The notes below the pieces were generated by a model. The model saw nothing but the letters and a program-made list of their open reading frames with translations. It was not told the origin of the DNA and did not search any database. This document shows positions 9,440 to 20,612 of a DNA stretch of 64,000 bases, in pieces. Source of the stretch: Siphonodentalium dalli. Taxonomy: Eukaryota > Mollusca > Scaphopoda > Gadilida > Siphonodentaliidae. Within the stretch, counting starts at the first letter, position 1. The number at the start of each line of letters is the position of its first letter. The stretch covers positions 19,667,326 through 19,731,325 of the forward strand of contig CP136069.1 in the NCBI GenBank assembly GCA_032622095.1, read 5' to 3'. The position numbers and the translations under genes were made by a program.

Positions 9440-12345
9440 TTACACTATTATTTAATTTTTAAGGCATTTCGAAGTGTCAGCCATTGGTTATCGAATTCAT
9501 AGTTCATGTTACATTTTGCGTTGTATCTCTCGCATTCATACCTAAATTGAAGATCACAAAGGAACGGTCGAAGTGATAGTTGTGAGGGCGTGAATTTTGT
9601 TCTATATATATATTGTTTCAGCACTAGTAGGAACAGATTACTTTTTGAATTTTTGTATTCATGATCTATGCCAATAATTATATTCTTTTTTGTTAGATCA
9701 ATGGGAAATTGGTTGTTTCTTGCCCATGTTTCAAACTTCTATCATAAAGGTTTTGACGTGGGGACAGTCCCAGAAAATGTGAGAAATGGTTTCCTGTACG
9801 CTATGACAACGATTGCAAAAATCGTCGACTCGAAGGTTAGCCACCTTCAGAAATTTATTGGTACTAATAATTCGTGTGTTTATTCTGAATTGGAGCCACT
9901 GTAATTTCGTATCCGTTGTCGTTTTAAAGGGCATGCTCAAATATTCTTCCCAATTTTCTATTTTCTCGCCAAATTTGGATTCCCATTTTTGACATGCATT
10001 CGGCATGGTTTTCTCATTTGATAGAATTTTATAAAATAATTGACAGCCTTTTACACAACGGAGTATCGGAATGAGATTGTTTGGTATACATGGGTAGGGT
10101 ATACGGATTAAGGGTTGGTTAAGAGAACTTGCCAATGACATAATCTGACGCTTCATGCTGTTGATTGTTATGAAATCAACGCGGATGTTGAAAGTTGCAT
10201 AAAGTGTGCGTGGGGTATGGAATGTATTATCTGATTGGAATAGATCATTTATAAAATATATTCCGGCATCTCTCCACGATTTAAAGTTGATCGACGAACC
10301 TCCGATTTTTATTTTCGGATTATTCCATACAGTTGAGGCCATAATACTATTATTTGAATTATTTAATCGCATAAATTTACACCATGCTGAGAAAACATCT
10401 CTCCAGAATGGATTTGCGAACTTGTCTGTTTGCTTTACAATATAATTTGGGTGATAAGTGAGAAATAGTGGGTCTTTTAAAAAAGAATTGCCATTGCATA
10501 GTGAGGCCCATTTCGATTGTTTGCAAACCAAGCGTCTAATCCAGCTAATTTTCATGGCGCTATCAAAGTTTTCAACATTAATCATCTTCAAACCTCCGTA
10601 CATATATTCGGTACATAATTGTTTTCTTTTTATTCTATCGCGTTTGGAATTCCAGATGAAATTATATAGAATGGTATTTATGGTCTTCAAAAATGCTTTA
10701 TCTGGACTTGGGAGGGTTATAAATAGGTGTGTCAATTTTGGTAAGATAAGGGATTTGACAACTGTTATTCTACCTAACGGGGTCAGGAGTCTGTGTTTCC
10801 AAATTTTTGTGATCTTTTCTATATCTTCGAGTTTATAATTGTAGTTTATATTCATGTTTGTTAAATTAGTGTCGAAATGTATCCCTAGAAAATTAAAAGT
10901 GTTTACAGTAGACAGGTTTAATTCCTTAAGAACTTGTCTTATTTTGGTATGTGACCCTATCCCTATCCATGATGCTTGACACTTTTCAGGATTTATGCGC
11001 AGACCCGATACCCGAGCAAATTCGTCCAGTGTTAAGTACGATTCGCGTAGACTATTTTCAGAACCATCAAGAATGAGCGTCGTGTCGTCCGCATATTGTG
11101 CTATTTTGTACTCTGAACCACCGAGTAATATCCCTTTAATTGTATTGTTTTGGCGTATCATCAGCGCCAAAACTTCAGCACAGAGGAGAAAGATATACGG
11201 TGATATTGGGTCACCCTGGCGGCAGCCTCTACCTAGCATGAAGCTCTGAGAAATATGACCATTAATCAGAATAGATGAGCTGGCATTCTCATACAAAATT
11301 GATAGCCATTTCTTTACAGAATCTCCGAAATTAAAAAGGTCAAGACATTTTCTTATAAATGACCATGAAACAGTGTCAAATGCTTTTTCAAAATCGATAA
11401 GAAGTAGTAGGCCAGATTTTTTTTCTTGTTTTGTCCTGTGAATTATGTCGTATATTAGTCGGGTGTTGTCACCTATATATCTACCAGATAAAAACCCGGT
11501 TTGATCAGGGTTGATTATCGATGGGAGTACACGTTTTAGTCTGTCCGCTATACATGACGAGGCTAGTTTGTAAGATGTATTCAAAAGGGTAATCGGCCGC
11601 CAGTTTTTTAACAACTGCCTATTTCTGTCCTTTTTAGGGATCATTATTATAATTCCTTGCTTTTGTGTGATTGACAGTTCCCCCGTTGAAAATGATTCAT
11701 TTAGCGACTGTGTTAAAAGGGGGCCAAAGTCAGACCAAAAGAATTTATAAAATTCACATGTGTATCCTGAAGGCCCTGGGCTTTTATTATTTTTGGTTTT
11801 CCTCAGCGCGTCTGTTAATTCTTGTAGGGTTAATGGCCCTTCAATACTTGTTGCTTGCATAGTGCTTAGTTTGGGAAATGACCCATCGTTAAGGACAGAA
11901 TGTATGTCACGATCATCCATAGACCTACTAGAGTATAAATTCAGGTAAAAGTTTCTTGCTTCTTTCATGATATCGGCTTGTTTTGTGATAGCACTACCAT
12001 TTGCGGTGGTCAAACAAGTAATAGTTTTTGAAATATAGTTACGTTTTTCTAGATTAAGAAAGTATTTTGTTGGTTTTTCACCATCCTCTATCCATTTTGC
12101 GCGAGATCTAACCATGGATCCGCGGATTGTTTCTTTTCGCATTTTTTCGATTTCAACTTCTACTTTTTCTAAGTCATTCATTTTTTGTTGTTTTTCTTCG
12201 GATGTATGCGATGGTTTCTCTAGGTCTGAAATAATGTTCGCTTTTTTGGATGTTAGATTTTTCTCAATTTTCGTTCGTTCTCGTTTGCGACGAATTAAAA
12301 TTGACTTCATCCCCAGGAGATGGAATTCTGAGATATCTAAAAGAA
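9440..12345 (-). mobile_element. L1/Tx1-like LINE, 5'-truncated and decayed
   Basis: The body is the long reverse-transcriptase frame at 9731-12310. After its stop, homology to the usual C-terminal tail of this LINE type continues in shifted frames to about 9440, through at least one frameshift near 9735, an internal TAG and a second frameshift. Upstream of about 12345 no endonuclease domain is present, so the 5' half is missing, as in ordinary truncated L1-type insertions. Target duplications and a poly(A) tail were not identified with confidence. Confidence 0.75.
9731..12310 (-). pseudogene. LINE ORF2 reverse transcriptase (endonuclease missing)
   Basis: This 859-residue frame has a basic/coiled N-terminal stretch and then DGEKPTKYFLNLEKR (about 76-90), the linker typical of L1/Tx1 ORF2 between endonuclease and polymerase. 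The RT domain spans about residues 170-480: NWRPITLLN (236-244), the catalytic IDFEKAFD (305-312), CRQGDPISP (363-371) and the catalytic YADD (406-409). The downstream WKHRLLTPLGRITVVKSL segment is the usual thumb region of this clade. A Cys/His cluster near the end (CNRC ... H ... C) fits the zinc-binding domain after RT. The protein would copy its own RNA at a nicked target, but this copy lacks the endonuclease and its C-terminal tail is broken. The ATG at 12310 is only the first Met in the remnant; the frame stays open a little upstream. Confidence 0.85.
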
Positions 12346-12639
12346 TCGGTGCTTGAAATTGACAAATAACTAAAATTCCGTAAAAAGTTATAACCGTAAC
12401 AATTATACAAACTCATGGCATCAGTGTCATTACGACATTTCTGAATATACATCTGTTACGACACAAATACCGCTGGAAACTGAAAAAAGACATATATATG
12501 TGAACATCGATCGACAGAAAACATGAGAACGAGCATGGTTAATTCACGGATTACCTTCGTTATAATTTAGAAATAACGACCACCTTTTTTGTAAATGGTC
12601 AATTATTGTATGTATAATGTACTCTTCATATCCTGGAGG
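12346..12639. other. Non-coding gap upstream of the LINE
   Basis: AT-rich DNA between the LINE and repeat S copy 2; nothing recognisable. Confidence 0.3.
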
Positions 12640-12940
12640 CCAATAAAGGTGTATATAATGATATTATGAATGTGATATTATCCACAAAACACACTTTGTG
12701 TGAGCCGAGCGTTTGTTAATATACAGCACGTAAATAGTAAGTGATTATAAAAACACTATATTTTCCGTGGCGATTTTGTTAGGAGAGTGATTAACCCGAA
12801 ATCTTGAGAGGCGAGGATTGGCAAACGCTATACCGGTATGTTGTAAACAACTTAGTGGCATTTCTAACCAAAGTTCAAATATAGGGGTCTCTGTCGCACA
12901 CCCTTTACGTACTGTTTATGATTGGTATAAGGACAAAACA
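12640..12940 (-). repeat. Dispersed repeat S, copy 2 (inverted relative to copy 1)
   Basis: Reverse-complement match to 7710-8140: CACAAAACACACTTTGTGTG, CCGTGGCGATTTTGTT, GGTATGTTGTAAACAA and TCGCACACCCTTTA occur in the mirrored order. The LINE and about 1 kb of other DNA lie between the two copies. Confidence 0.65.
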
Positions 12941-13315
12941 TGTCTAATTATAGTATTATTTCTGTTTATGGGGGTTACACACATAATAAATGTGTGAATA
13001 TTTTAACAGCAATACCCACCGCCAACGATTACAGTGCCTTTAACCTTCCGTTGCGAACTTTTATGCTTGGCAAAATAACAATGCCATCCGTCAAATTCAA
13101 CGCTCTGATATGGTTTGCCGTTATTAGAGAGTTAATTATAACCCTATTAGCCAACACCATATATATATACATAATACAAGCTAATTATTTCAAAACACCC
13201 CAATGGTGTGTTGCAAGACACCAGCCGCTATTGATAGTCATGCCACTGATATGAACAAATGAATACACCTTATATCTGAGTACATACGTAAACATATGCT
13301 GACTCACAGTGCGGC

Positions 13316-13577
13316 TTAACCTTTTCGTGACGGGAGATGTGCTGGTGCAGCATTAACTATCATATGCCAGTGCATTCTCTTATATATGCGAGTCTCCCGT
13401 AGGGAGCCTCGAACATATAATAGAATGCACTGGCTTACAAGGCAAAGGTAAATATAGGTAGTTCAATGCATTCTCTTATATATGTGAGGCTCCCTATTGG
13501 CGACTCGTATATATAAGAGAATGCAATGGCACAGCGTTTTCGAAAATTTCACGAAGCTCTAGTCATTGTATGGTTAA
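13316..13577. mobile_element. Family B element with two hairpin modules (copy B1)
   Basis: A 262-bp element bounded by TTAA at 13316-13319 and 13574-13577. The left end reads TTAACCTTTTCGTGACGGGA and the right end is a diverged reverse complement (AGCTCTAGTCATTG...GTTAA). Inside are two head-facing hairpins at 13365-13434 and 13463-13531. TTAACCC-type ends with TTAA flanks are the signature of piggyBac-like elements; no transposase is present, so it is a MITE. Confidence 0.7.
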
Positions 13578-13889
13578 CAATGCGGTGATTTCACGATAGA
13601 ATGTTCTTTGTACCCTTTCGCACTCCCAATCATTTGATATCGATATATACTCAGCGGGTGTAGCTTCGATAAGTTGCCGTCTATTATGAATACCTCAATG
13701 TTTACATGTTTCCGCACAATCAGTATTAAAGGTTACATTGAGTTCGACTTCCATGTAAATTTTATCAATAGTAATTTCCAAGTGTGTACACAGAGAGGTT
13801 CAGCTAAATTAACTTGCGACATATAACGCGTGTAATATATGTGACCCGCCATATCAAATCCAGTCGTAAGTCGGGATTTTTTTACCATG

Positions 13890-13960
13890 TGCCAATGCAG
13901 TCTCTTATATATGCGAGTCGACCATAGGTCGCCTCGCATATATTAGAGAATACATTGGCC
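13890..13960. repeat. HP hairpin module (A1 left)
   Basis: Near-perfect palindrome starting GCCAATGCAGTCTC with the central CGACCATAGGTCG. The arms pair over about 30 bp. Confidence 0.9.
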
Positions 13961-14092
13961 AAACAATTTTTTATCATTTTTTTAAATAAATGTTTCTTAC
14001 AATTTTTAGGACATAAAATAAAACCCTGCAGGGAGCCCCACACATATATAGAAGCATATAGAAGAGTGTCGTCTGCTCATGTTTGTCTGGGG

Positions 14093-14761
14093 TTTGTCTT
14101 CTCGTTATACCTCAATGATATGGAATGTTACTTGTCCAAACAAAATGTGATCGGCTTACGTAAAGTTAATAGTGAAATTGAGAACAGGCTGGGCTGTTAC
14201 CTGAAAATATTCTTAATATTATACGCTGATGATACTGTAATCATGGCCGAGACACCAAAGGCACTACAAAAACACTTAAATGAATTTGAAAAATATTGCA
14301 ACAAGTGGAAATTGACGGTTAATACTGATAAGACTAAAATTCTGAACCTGTCGAAAAGTAGCCTCCCAAAGAAAACGAAATTCATATTTAAAGGGAGTAA
14401 GATTGATATTGTCAAACAGTTTAACTACCTAGGTATAAGTTTCTGCAAATTTGGCTCATTCAACCCAACTAAAAAGATATTAACGGACAAGGCCACGCGA
14501 GCCATGTATTCCATTATAGGTAAGTCACGGAAACATTGTTTATCCATCAGTAATCAGCTCGACCTATTTGATACATACGTGACACCCATTCTCCTTTATG
14601 GCTGTGAGGTATGGGGGTTCGATAATAATGACATACTCGAGAGCGTACAAAGAAAATTCATAAAACATATTCTTGGACTGAGACCGTCGACCCCAAATTT
14701 TATGATATCTGCTATCTTGAAAATTGGGGTCGTCAGATATGGATTGTGCCAGTTTCAGTAG
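14093..14761 (+). pseudogene. LINE reverse transcriptase, C-terminal half of RT domain
   Basis: The open frame begins in host-element sequence, but the LINE-encoded part starts at about FSLYLNDMECYLSK. Recognisable features are the catalytic ILYADDT motif (about 14215-14235), KWKLTVNTDKTK and the FNYLGI and YVTPILLYGCEVWGF segments, all in the order seen in a LINE lineage common in molluscs and cnidarians. The palm motifs before YADD are missing through 5' truncation. The frame breaks at 14761. Confidence 0.8.
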
Positions 14762-14971
14762 AACTTTGGGAAATCGATCAGCGCCACTATTGACAACCTT
14801 GCACCAATATTGAACCATTCTGACTTTAATCATTATTTCAAGTGGTAGTTTGCCACTTTCACCATAAGTTTCCCCTGGTTAAACCGAATACAGGGGTTAC
14901 TAAACGATTTTAATCAGCCACACATTTGGTGCTCAGGACGTGTAACCGACGTTAACCAATTAGTCTCATAC

Positions 14972-15421
14972 GTGAAATGCGGTCTAATATCAGAATTCAG
15001 AGATAAATGGGAGAGAGATATACATAATAGCAGTCGTGGTAGAATTTACCGAATATTTAAACACAGTATATCCTTTGAAAGTTATCTCGACATCCTGAAT
15101 CACACCAATAGAAGTTTATTGTGTAAATTCCGTACGAGTAACCATAAACTACCAATCGAGACAGGGCGGTGGAATGGCTCTGATCGCCGTGACCGGATTT
15201 GCCCATTATGTGACTCTGAGGAAGTAGGAGACGAATTCCACTACCTTTTTAGCTGCACAGATCTAACAATTCATCGGAATCGCTTGTTATCCCAACTCAT
15301 GGAAAGACCAACAAATACCATAGTGATGAGCGAACTCATGAATGAACAAAATCCGAAGGGTCTCCGCAAATTATGCGATTTCATCAAGTTAGTAAACCGC
15401 AAAATTTCTGACAGTCAGTGA
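14972..15421 (+). pseudogene. LINE C-terminal region with zinc-binding motif
   Basis: This frame continues the same LINE after a decayed 200-bp stretch. It carries LCKFRTSNHKLPIETGRW, then CPLCDSEEVGDEFHYLFSC, a C-x2-C...H...C cluster typical of the RT-associated zinc-binding domain. It ends at a natural stop at 15421 and is followed by about 400 bp of 3' tail. Confidence 0.75.
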
Positions 15422-15904
15422 ATAAGCACTTAAGTTAACTTATATTTATTTCAGAGTTGTTGTTGCTGCTGCTGTTGTTGTTGATATTATTATTACTATT
15501 AGTAGGGTTCTTTATGATACTATCGTTTGTGCTAATCAAATCACCGATTAGGATCCCAAGCATAAGGACTTATTGATAAATGATTTGAAGTTAATATATA
15601 TAGACTCGTGGCAGTATACAAGAATATATATACATAATTATGTTAAATTATTTATACACATCTGCGGATGCATGTTTGTTTATATTGAATGTATTTGACG
15701 TTATAACACTGATATATAGTGACGAAAATTGTTCACCGGAAGTCCACATGCTATTGTATATAATGTACATATTGTAAATGTGTTTTCTCCATACCATTAT
15801 TATAAGGTGATGAGAATAAAGAATTGAATTGGTTCTGTATGGGTGAAATTATAAAATTGTTAAAGAATACAAGAAAAAATTATTAAAATTGTAAAATATT
15901 GTTA

Positions 15905-15977
15905 GGCCAATGCATTCTCTTATATATGCGAGGCGACCTATGGTCGACTCTCGCATATATAAGAGAATGCATTGGCA
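15905..15977. repeat. HP hairpin module (A1 right)
   Basis: Same palindrome in the opposite orientation, with centre CGACCTATGGTCG. It is followed by ATAGGGTAAAACAATCCCGA, the mirror of the left-flank sequence. Confidence 0.9.
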
Positions 15978-16028
15978 TAGGGTAAAACAATCCCGACTTA
16001 CAACTGGATTTGATATGGCGGGTCACAT

Positions 16029-16669
16029 ATTGCTAGCGCTAGTCACGTGTGTAATCTGATATGTATGTATGTCTACACGTACTCGACTATAGCGTTTTGA
16101 ACATCAATATATAGGTCCTAAAACGTTTTGGCAATAACATTATCATGGGAAGGAGTATCAATAGTTATGCATTTATCAATTCATGGAGTCAGCTGTCCAA
16201 TTCGTCTGTGTCTTGTGTTTAAATTAGAACAATAGGGTGTCCCAACCATAGCCGTATGGGCCAGGGAGGCTGGGAGGAATGTAGCCCAAACGTTTTGATA
16301 GCTCAAAATTCGGTCAATTTTCGGGCAAATTGGAGATATTTTCGGTCAAATTTGGACAATTTTCGGGCAAATTGAATGGTATTTCATGAGCAAATTGTGG
16401 CAAATTACAGTTTTTCCCAAAAAATATATTGCGGTTAAAGGTACTTCTGTACGGAATGGCGTAACAACGGAAACTGTCTTAGTGTGTGTAGTGCATACTG
16501 ACATCCGCGAAAGGTCGACGGACTGTCATTTGGACGTAATTGCGTATAACTAGTCTAGCTTTAACTCTAAATTACACCAGACGCGGCACCGGTGAGACAT
16601 CCAGACGTGAAAACACGGTGCAATTCGGCAATTGCCGCATTAATCGAGCTCCATAAATAAACAAATTAG
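16029..16669. other. Non-coding gap
   Basis: Contains a short cluster of imperfect TTTTCGG(G/T)CAAATT repeats at about 16310-16370. No gene is recognised. Confidence 0.35.
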
Positions 16670-16773
16670 TTGCTTGTCCCCATAAACGCGGGGAAACAAA
16701 AGGCCGATTCGAAACTATATATATAGTATAGTTTCGAATCGGCCTTTTATTTCCCGTTTACGGGGACAAGCAA
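16670..16773. repeat. Near-perfect 104-bp palindrome
   Basis: Arms starting TTGCTTGTCCCC pair with GGGGACAAGCAA at the far side; the centre is a TATATA run between GAAACTATA and TATAGTTTC. It is a single foldback unit; no second copy was seen in the window. Confidence 0.85.
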
Positions 16774-17336
16774 CAAATCTGTCTGTGGTATAAGAACATT
16801 TTATCCAAATAGTGTAGCCTTTGACGTGGGAGTGATTTTCTGATATATATTATATGCCATTAAAGACATAATATGTACTTGTTCGGGTGCGTGAAACTGA
16901 TAAGATAGTATTCAGGAGATATGATAACTGGAGGAATGTAACATTCTATTAACATAGCTGAAAATCTGAAGCAAATAGACTGTACCACTCCATAGAAAAC
17001 ATCATCTGAACTACGCTCAATTGTAAATATTTACTACTCGATTCGGGACGCATCTATCGGCGATAAACTAACGAAAATGTTTTCGCCATCGAGAGTCACT
17101 GCATTTAATTAATATATAAGAATGACGGTGTTTGTTGTCAATTTGGATATAATATTTGTAAAAATACCTGCTTTGAAAAAAATTAATCTACATTTCTATT
17201 TGATCACCCTACCGGAGTGTTTCACATCACTTTAAATCCCCCAATCTCATTCGTTCAATTACATGTATATAGATCCAATAGAACTGCGATGCAATGGGAA
17301 TTGAATATTTAGCAATAAATAGTCGTCGTGACTCAC

Positions 17337-17560
17337 TTAACCCTTTCAGTGCCAAGTCCGATTTTTGTATCAACCCATATACCCTGTGCCAATGCATTCT
17401 CTTATATATGCGAGTCGACCATAGGTCGCCTCGCATATATACGAGAATGCATTGGCCTAACAATTTTTCATCATTTGTTATTATTTTTTACAATTTTGTT
17501 ACAATTTTAATAATTTGTTCTTATATTCTTTAACAGACTTATTTTGTAGGTTTAGTGCCA
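17337..17560 (+). mobile_element. Family D element with one HP hairpin (partial, D1)
   Basis: TTAA followed by CCCTTTCAGTGCCAAGTCC, then a single hairpin at 17397-17456 and an AT-rich tail. The same terminus opens the full palindrome at 41254-41461. No clear right terminus is present here, so this copy is truncated. Confidence 0.6.
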
Positions 17561-17892
17561 GGGAATCTTACATTTTTCAAGGGCATCAAAATTATTACTA
17601 TGAATACTTGGTGATAGTTTTGAGTTATAACATGCCCCTAAGGTTTTATCCAGTTTGTTTTTAAATTCGCTATAGCATGCTTAAGCATACCCAAAAAAAA
17701 TTCAACCCAAACAAAAAAAAAATCTAAAAAAAAAGAAAAAGTTAGGCATATTGACCCGATTATTCTCTCAGTGTGTGAATAGACCGTTTTACGATTAAAC
17801 ACTACAGCTATATTGCATTACAATTTGCTACAATCGACACAGAATAAAATTAATGACATGCATGTATCCAGGTGTCATGACGTCAGATGATG

Positions 17893-19167
17893 TCACACTT
17901 TTGACCCAAACATTTTGGTGCCTTCTGGGTCTAATAAACTGTAAATCTCTATTTGCGAATAAGTGGAATATCGTCCGTTAACGTTAGGCCCTCCGGCGTC
18001 CACCACAACAGACGCTTCTCGGCTCGCTCGACTGTCGGCGTTAGAACGAGCATCGTCCTTGACACTAAGTCGGCTTCCACCATTATTACTCCCTTCGATT
18101 TCACGGATTATCGGAGTTTTCTCCACGTCACCAGCCACAGCGACGCTATCACCGTCAACACCAGAGTTTGCTTCAGACTGAGGTTTGGGTTTGTTTAGTG
18201 CTTTTGCCTTCCATCTTTCCGTTGCAAACCTCGAGTATTTGTTCGGATCGTAACCAGCATGAGTCCTATTCACCACGTCTGCGAAAGACATTGGCATGCC
18301 TCTCGTCCGATCAGTCGCCAAATGCTTTTCGGTGTCAAACTTCTCAATTTCACCTGCATACCCACGAGCAGCAGAATCCTGATAAACATTATCACTATTA
18401 CTAGTATTTTGTTGATTGTTTATTGGCGGATAAACATTATTGTTGGTATTTTGTTGATTGTTTATTGCCGGTAAAACATTATTGTTTGTATATTGTTGAT
18501 TGTTTATTGCCGATGAAACGTTATTGTTGGTATTAGCATTGAGAGCTTTCTGAGTGCTATATTTCTGTTCTGGTTCAGCGAATCGAATAGTTTTCCGAGG
18601 TTTTCCAGACCGATATCTGGATGTCTGCGGATGTTCGTCCACGTAATCTGAATAATCAACGTACTCAGGTTCCTTAAGAATACTTTGAGGCTCATACCCG
18701 ACATTAACCAGTCGTTTAGCAAGATACTCCCTGGCTTTCGGGTCTGTCGAAGGGTCATAAACGCCCGATTTGTGATAAGCTAGCGGTGGTCTGCGATTAT
18801 TTCCTGCGATCTGAGGATAGTATCCACCAGCTTGAGGATGGTAACCATAGTAACCACCGGCCTGAGGATAGTAACCACCAGCCTGGGGATAATATCGTCT
18901 GAAGAATGGATACAAGTCTTCCACCTGGTTGAAGTGTTGATCTTTAACCAGCGGGTGAGCGGCTTTGTATGAATTATACAAGAAGTATTCGTAATACGGA
19001 GATTCGTCTGATGCATAATTCTGCCGGCGCCTCTTCAAGTTTGTTTTTTGTGGCCATTTCTGACCAGAAGGAGATTCGTCTGTTGCATTTGTCTGGCGGT
19101 GGCTCTTTGTTTTTTGTTGCCATTGCTGACCTGCCTTTTTAGCCTTCGCCTGGGTTGTTGTAAACAT
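17893..19167 (-). CDS. Disordered repeat-containing protein, paralogue 2
   Basis: A complete 424-residue frame from ATG at 19167 to TGA at 17893, not recognised as a named family. The N-terminus is basic and Gln/Lys-rich. Residues about 90-120 hold four YYPQAGG-like repeats; about 220-270 hold three or four NNNV-x-PAINNQQNT repeats; the C-terminus ends IEIYSLLDPEGTKMFGSKV. DPSTDPKAREYLAKR followed by SILKEPEY, and KTIRFAEPEQ, match the order and partly the sequence of the exon at 1-1443, so the two are probably paralogues. There is no signal peptide or membrane segment. KTIRF resembles a PP1 docking motif, but paralogue 1 has T in place of I, so I give that no weight. AATCTATAG at about 19190 could be an upstream splice acceptor. 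Role unknown; low-complexity repeats suggest a scaffold or matrix-like protein, which is speculation. Confidence 0.75.
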   Translation of the reverse strand: MFTTTQAKAKKAGQQWQQKTKSHRQTNATDESPSGQKWPQKTNLKRRRQNYASDESPYYEYFLYNSYKAAHPLVKDQHFNQVEDLYPFFRRYYPQAGGYYPQAGGYYGYHPQAGGYYPQIAGNNRRPPLAYHKSGVYDPSTDPKAREYLAKRLVNVGYEPQSILKEPEYVDYSDYVDEHPQTSRYRSGKPRKTIRFAEPEQKYSTQKALNANTNNNVSSAINNQQYTNNNVLPAINNQQNTNNNVYPPINNQQNTSNSDNVYQDSAARGYAGEIEKFDTEKHLATDRTRGMPMSFADVVNRTHAGYDPNKYSRFATERWKAKALNKPKPQSEANSGVDGDSVAVAGDVEKTPIIREIEGSNNGGSRLSVKDDARSNADSRASREASVVVDAGGPNVNGRYSTYSQIEIYSLLDPEGTKMFGSKV

Positions 19168-19858
19168 TATTCCATATCAGTATGTTCTATAGATTATCCA
19201 ATGTTCGATGCCTTGTAATACTGACTGATGGTCCTGAAAAAGGATATAAATACAGTTATAAAATAATATACGAATATCGAATGTATTGTGTCCATATAGA
19301 GCATTCATCGTTTTATAACATCAACATTCTTAATATAAAGACTGCACAGGCAGTTATTTCACTTCGCTGTGCGTAGAACCTCTGACAACCGGCAAGCAAC
19401 TGACAAATATGACCAGATAAACGAACCAGGTGCAATCATATGGTAAATATATTTATTACATGTTCCTATCATTATTCCATTTAATAAACCCATTCTATAC
19501 ATTGTGATTTTAAACGTTCGTTTACTAACAGGAAATAGTGCCAGGTGACCTATGACTTCCGGTTTGTCGTCTATTTACATTACGTACGCTATACGTCTCA
19601 AAATACCATGGCTTCCAATATTTTCCCAACAAATTCTAATGAATGAAGAGTTTGAGAAGTTATTTCATTAAATATACTCCATTAAATACGTCACATCGTC
19701 TTTATTTATCTGGGACTATTTCTTTACGCGGGCAAACAACGCATAGTAACGTGAAAGGGCACTATAAACGCCGATGTTAGTTTCACGTTCCATTTGTTGA
19801 TTTAATTATGTTTTATCGAGGTTTTGGATCATGTAATAAATAGAATCTACAACTCGTG
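19168..19858. other. Non-coding DNA upstream of paralogue 2
   Basis: Possible promoter or first intron of the minus-strand gene at 19167. No TATA box position or exon can be supported from sequence alone. Confidence 0.3.
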
Positions 19859-19964
19859 CCCAGTTTATAGCGGAATTTACAAAACTCGTCCAGTAAATTA
19901 AATAAAAGGCTCGATCCAGACCTAATTTACGGGACACGTTTTGTAAATTCCGCTATAAACTGGG
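19859..19964. repeat. Inverted repeat, ~33-bp arms
   Basis: CCCAGTTTATAGCGGAATTT at the left is answered by AAATTCCGCTATAAACTGGG at the right, with a ~40-bp spacer. Confidence 0.85.
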
Positions 19965-20448
19965 GCCTCGTTATATATCCTCTATAGCCAGTATGGACAT
20001 ACCATCTTGCCTTCGACTTCCAGTTTGGCTTAGCTATAATGCATATAGTTTAGACTGTGGTTATAATGCCGTCTTCCATAAATAGGTGACCAGTGGATAT
20101 ACTGATTATATGTCCTATTTGACAAACATAATAATGACACATTCATTTTATTACATCGATTTTGTTCGTATAACCAGGAAAAATAAAAATAGCTTCCAGT
20201 CCTTATTCCAAAACGAGTGAATATGTGCCGTAAGAAAACAATAAAACAAAACAAATCAAACGAACAAAGTAAACAAATGACAACAAAAATAAACCACCCA
20301 CAATATTACAGCGACGTTATCCACTCAAACATGGTTTAAAAACTGATATTAAAAAAGTCAAAAATATAACGTCCAACTCCTGATGCTCATAATTCATCAT
20401 ACCCATTATTATGTTGTTTCTTTATCCTGACCCATCCCACGATTTAAA

Positions 20449-20490
20449 ACTAACAAACAAACAAACAAACAAACAAACAAACAAACAAAT
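20449..20490 (+). repeat. (AAAC)n microsatellite
   Basis: Uninterrupted tetranucleotide repeats of about ten units. Confidence 0.95.
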
Positions 20491-20519
20491 TGAAATGACT
20501 ATATTTGTCGTACTCATAT

Positions 20520-20612
20520 AATTATTATAAACACACACATGTATATATCTTATTATAAACACACACATGTATATATATTATTATAAACACACACATGTAT
20601 ATATATATATGG
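20520..20612 (+). repeat. ~28-bp tandem repeat, 3 copies
   Basis: Three copies of TTATTATAAACACACACATG followed by a variable TATATA run. A longer TA run lies at about 20724-20748. Confidence 0.9.

Larger units (their letters stand above)
14093..15830 (+). mobile_element. 5'-truncated non-LTR retrotransposon nested in A1
   Basis: The insertion is about 1.74 kb. It starts abruptly inside an RT domain and ends in an AATAAAGAATTGAATTG tail. The empty site is visible in the two related A copies (31472-31912, 37634-37911), where TTTGTCTGG and CTGTATGGGTG are nearly adjacent. Coding content is interrupted between about 14758 and 14972, so it is inactive. Confidence 0.8.
13839..16028. mobile_element. 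Family A element with hairpin ends, carrying a nested LINE (A1)
   Basis: The left end ATGTGACCCGCCATATCAAA at 13839 is matched by its reverse complement ending at 16028. Directly inside each terminus lies a copy of the ~70-bp hairpin (13890-13960 and 15905-15977). The 441-bp copy at 31472-31912 has the same ends, hairpins and core but no LINE, so the core here was split by a LINE between 14092 and 15831. Without the LINE, A1 would be about 450 bp. Confidence 0.8.
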
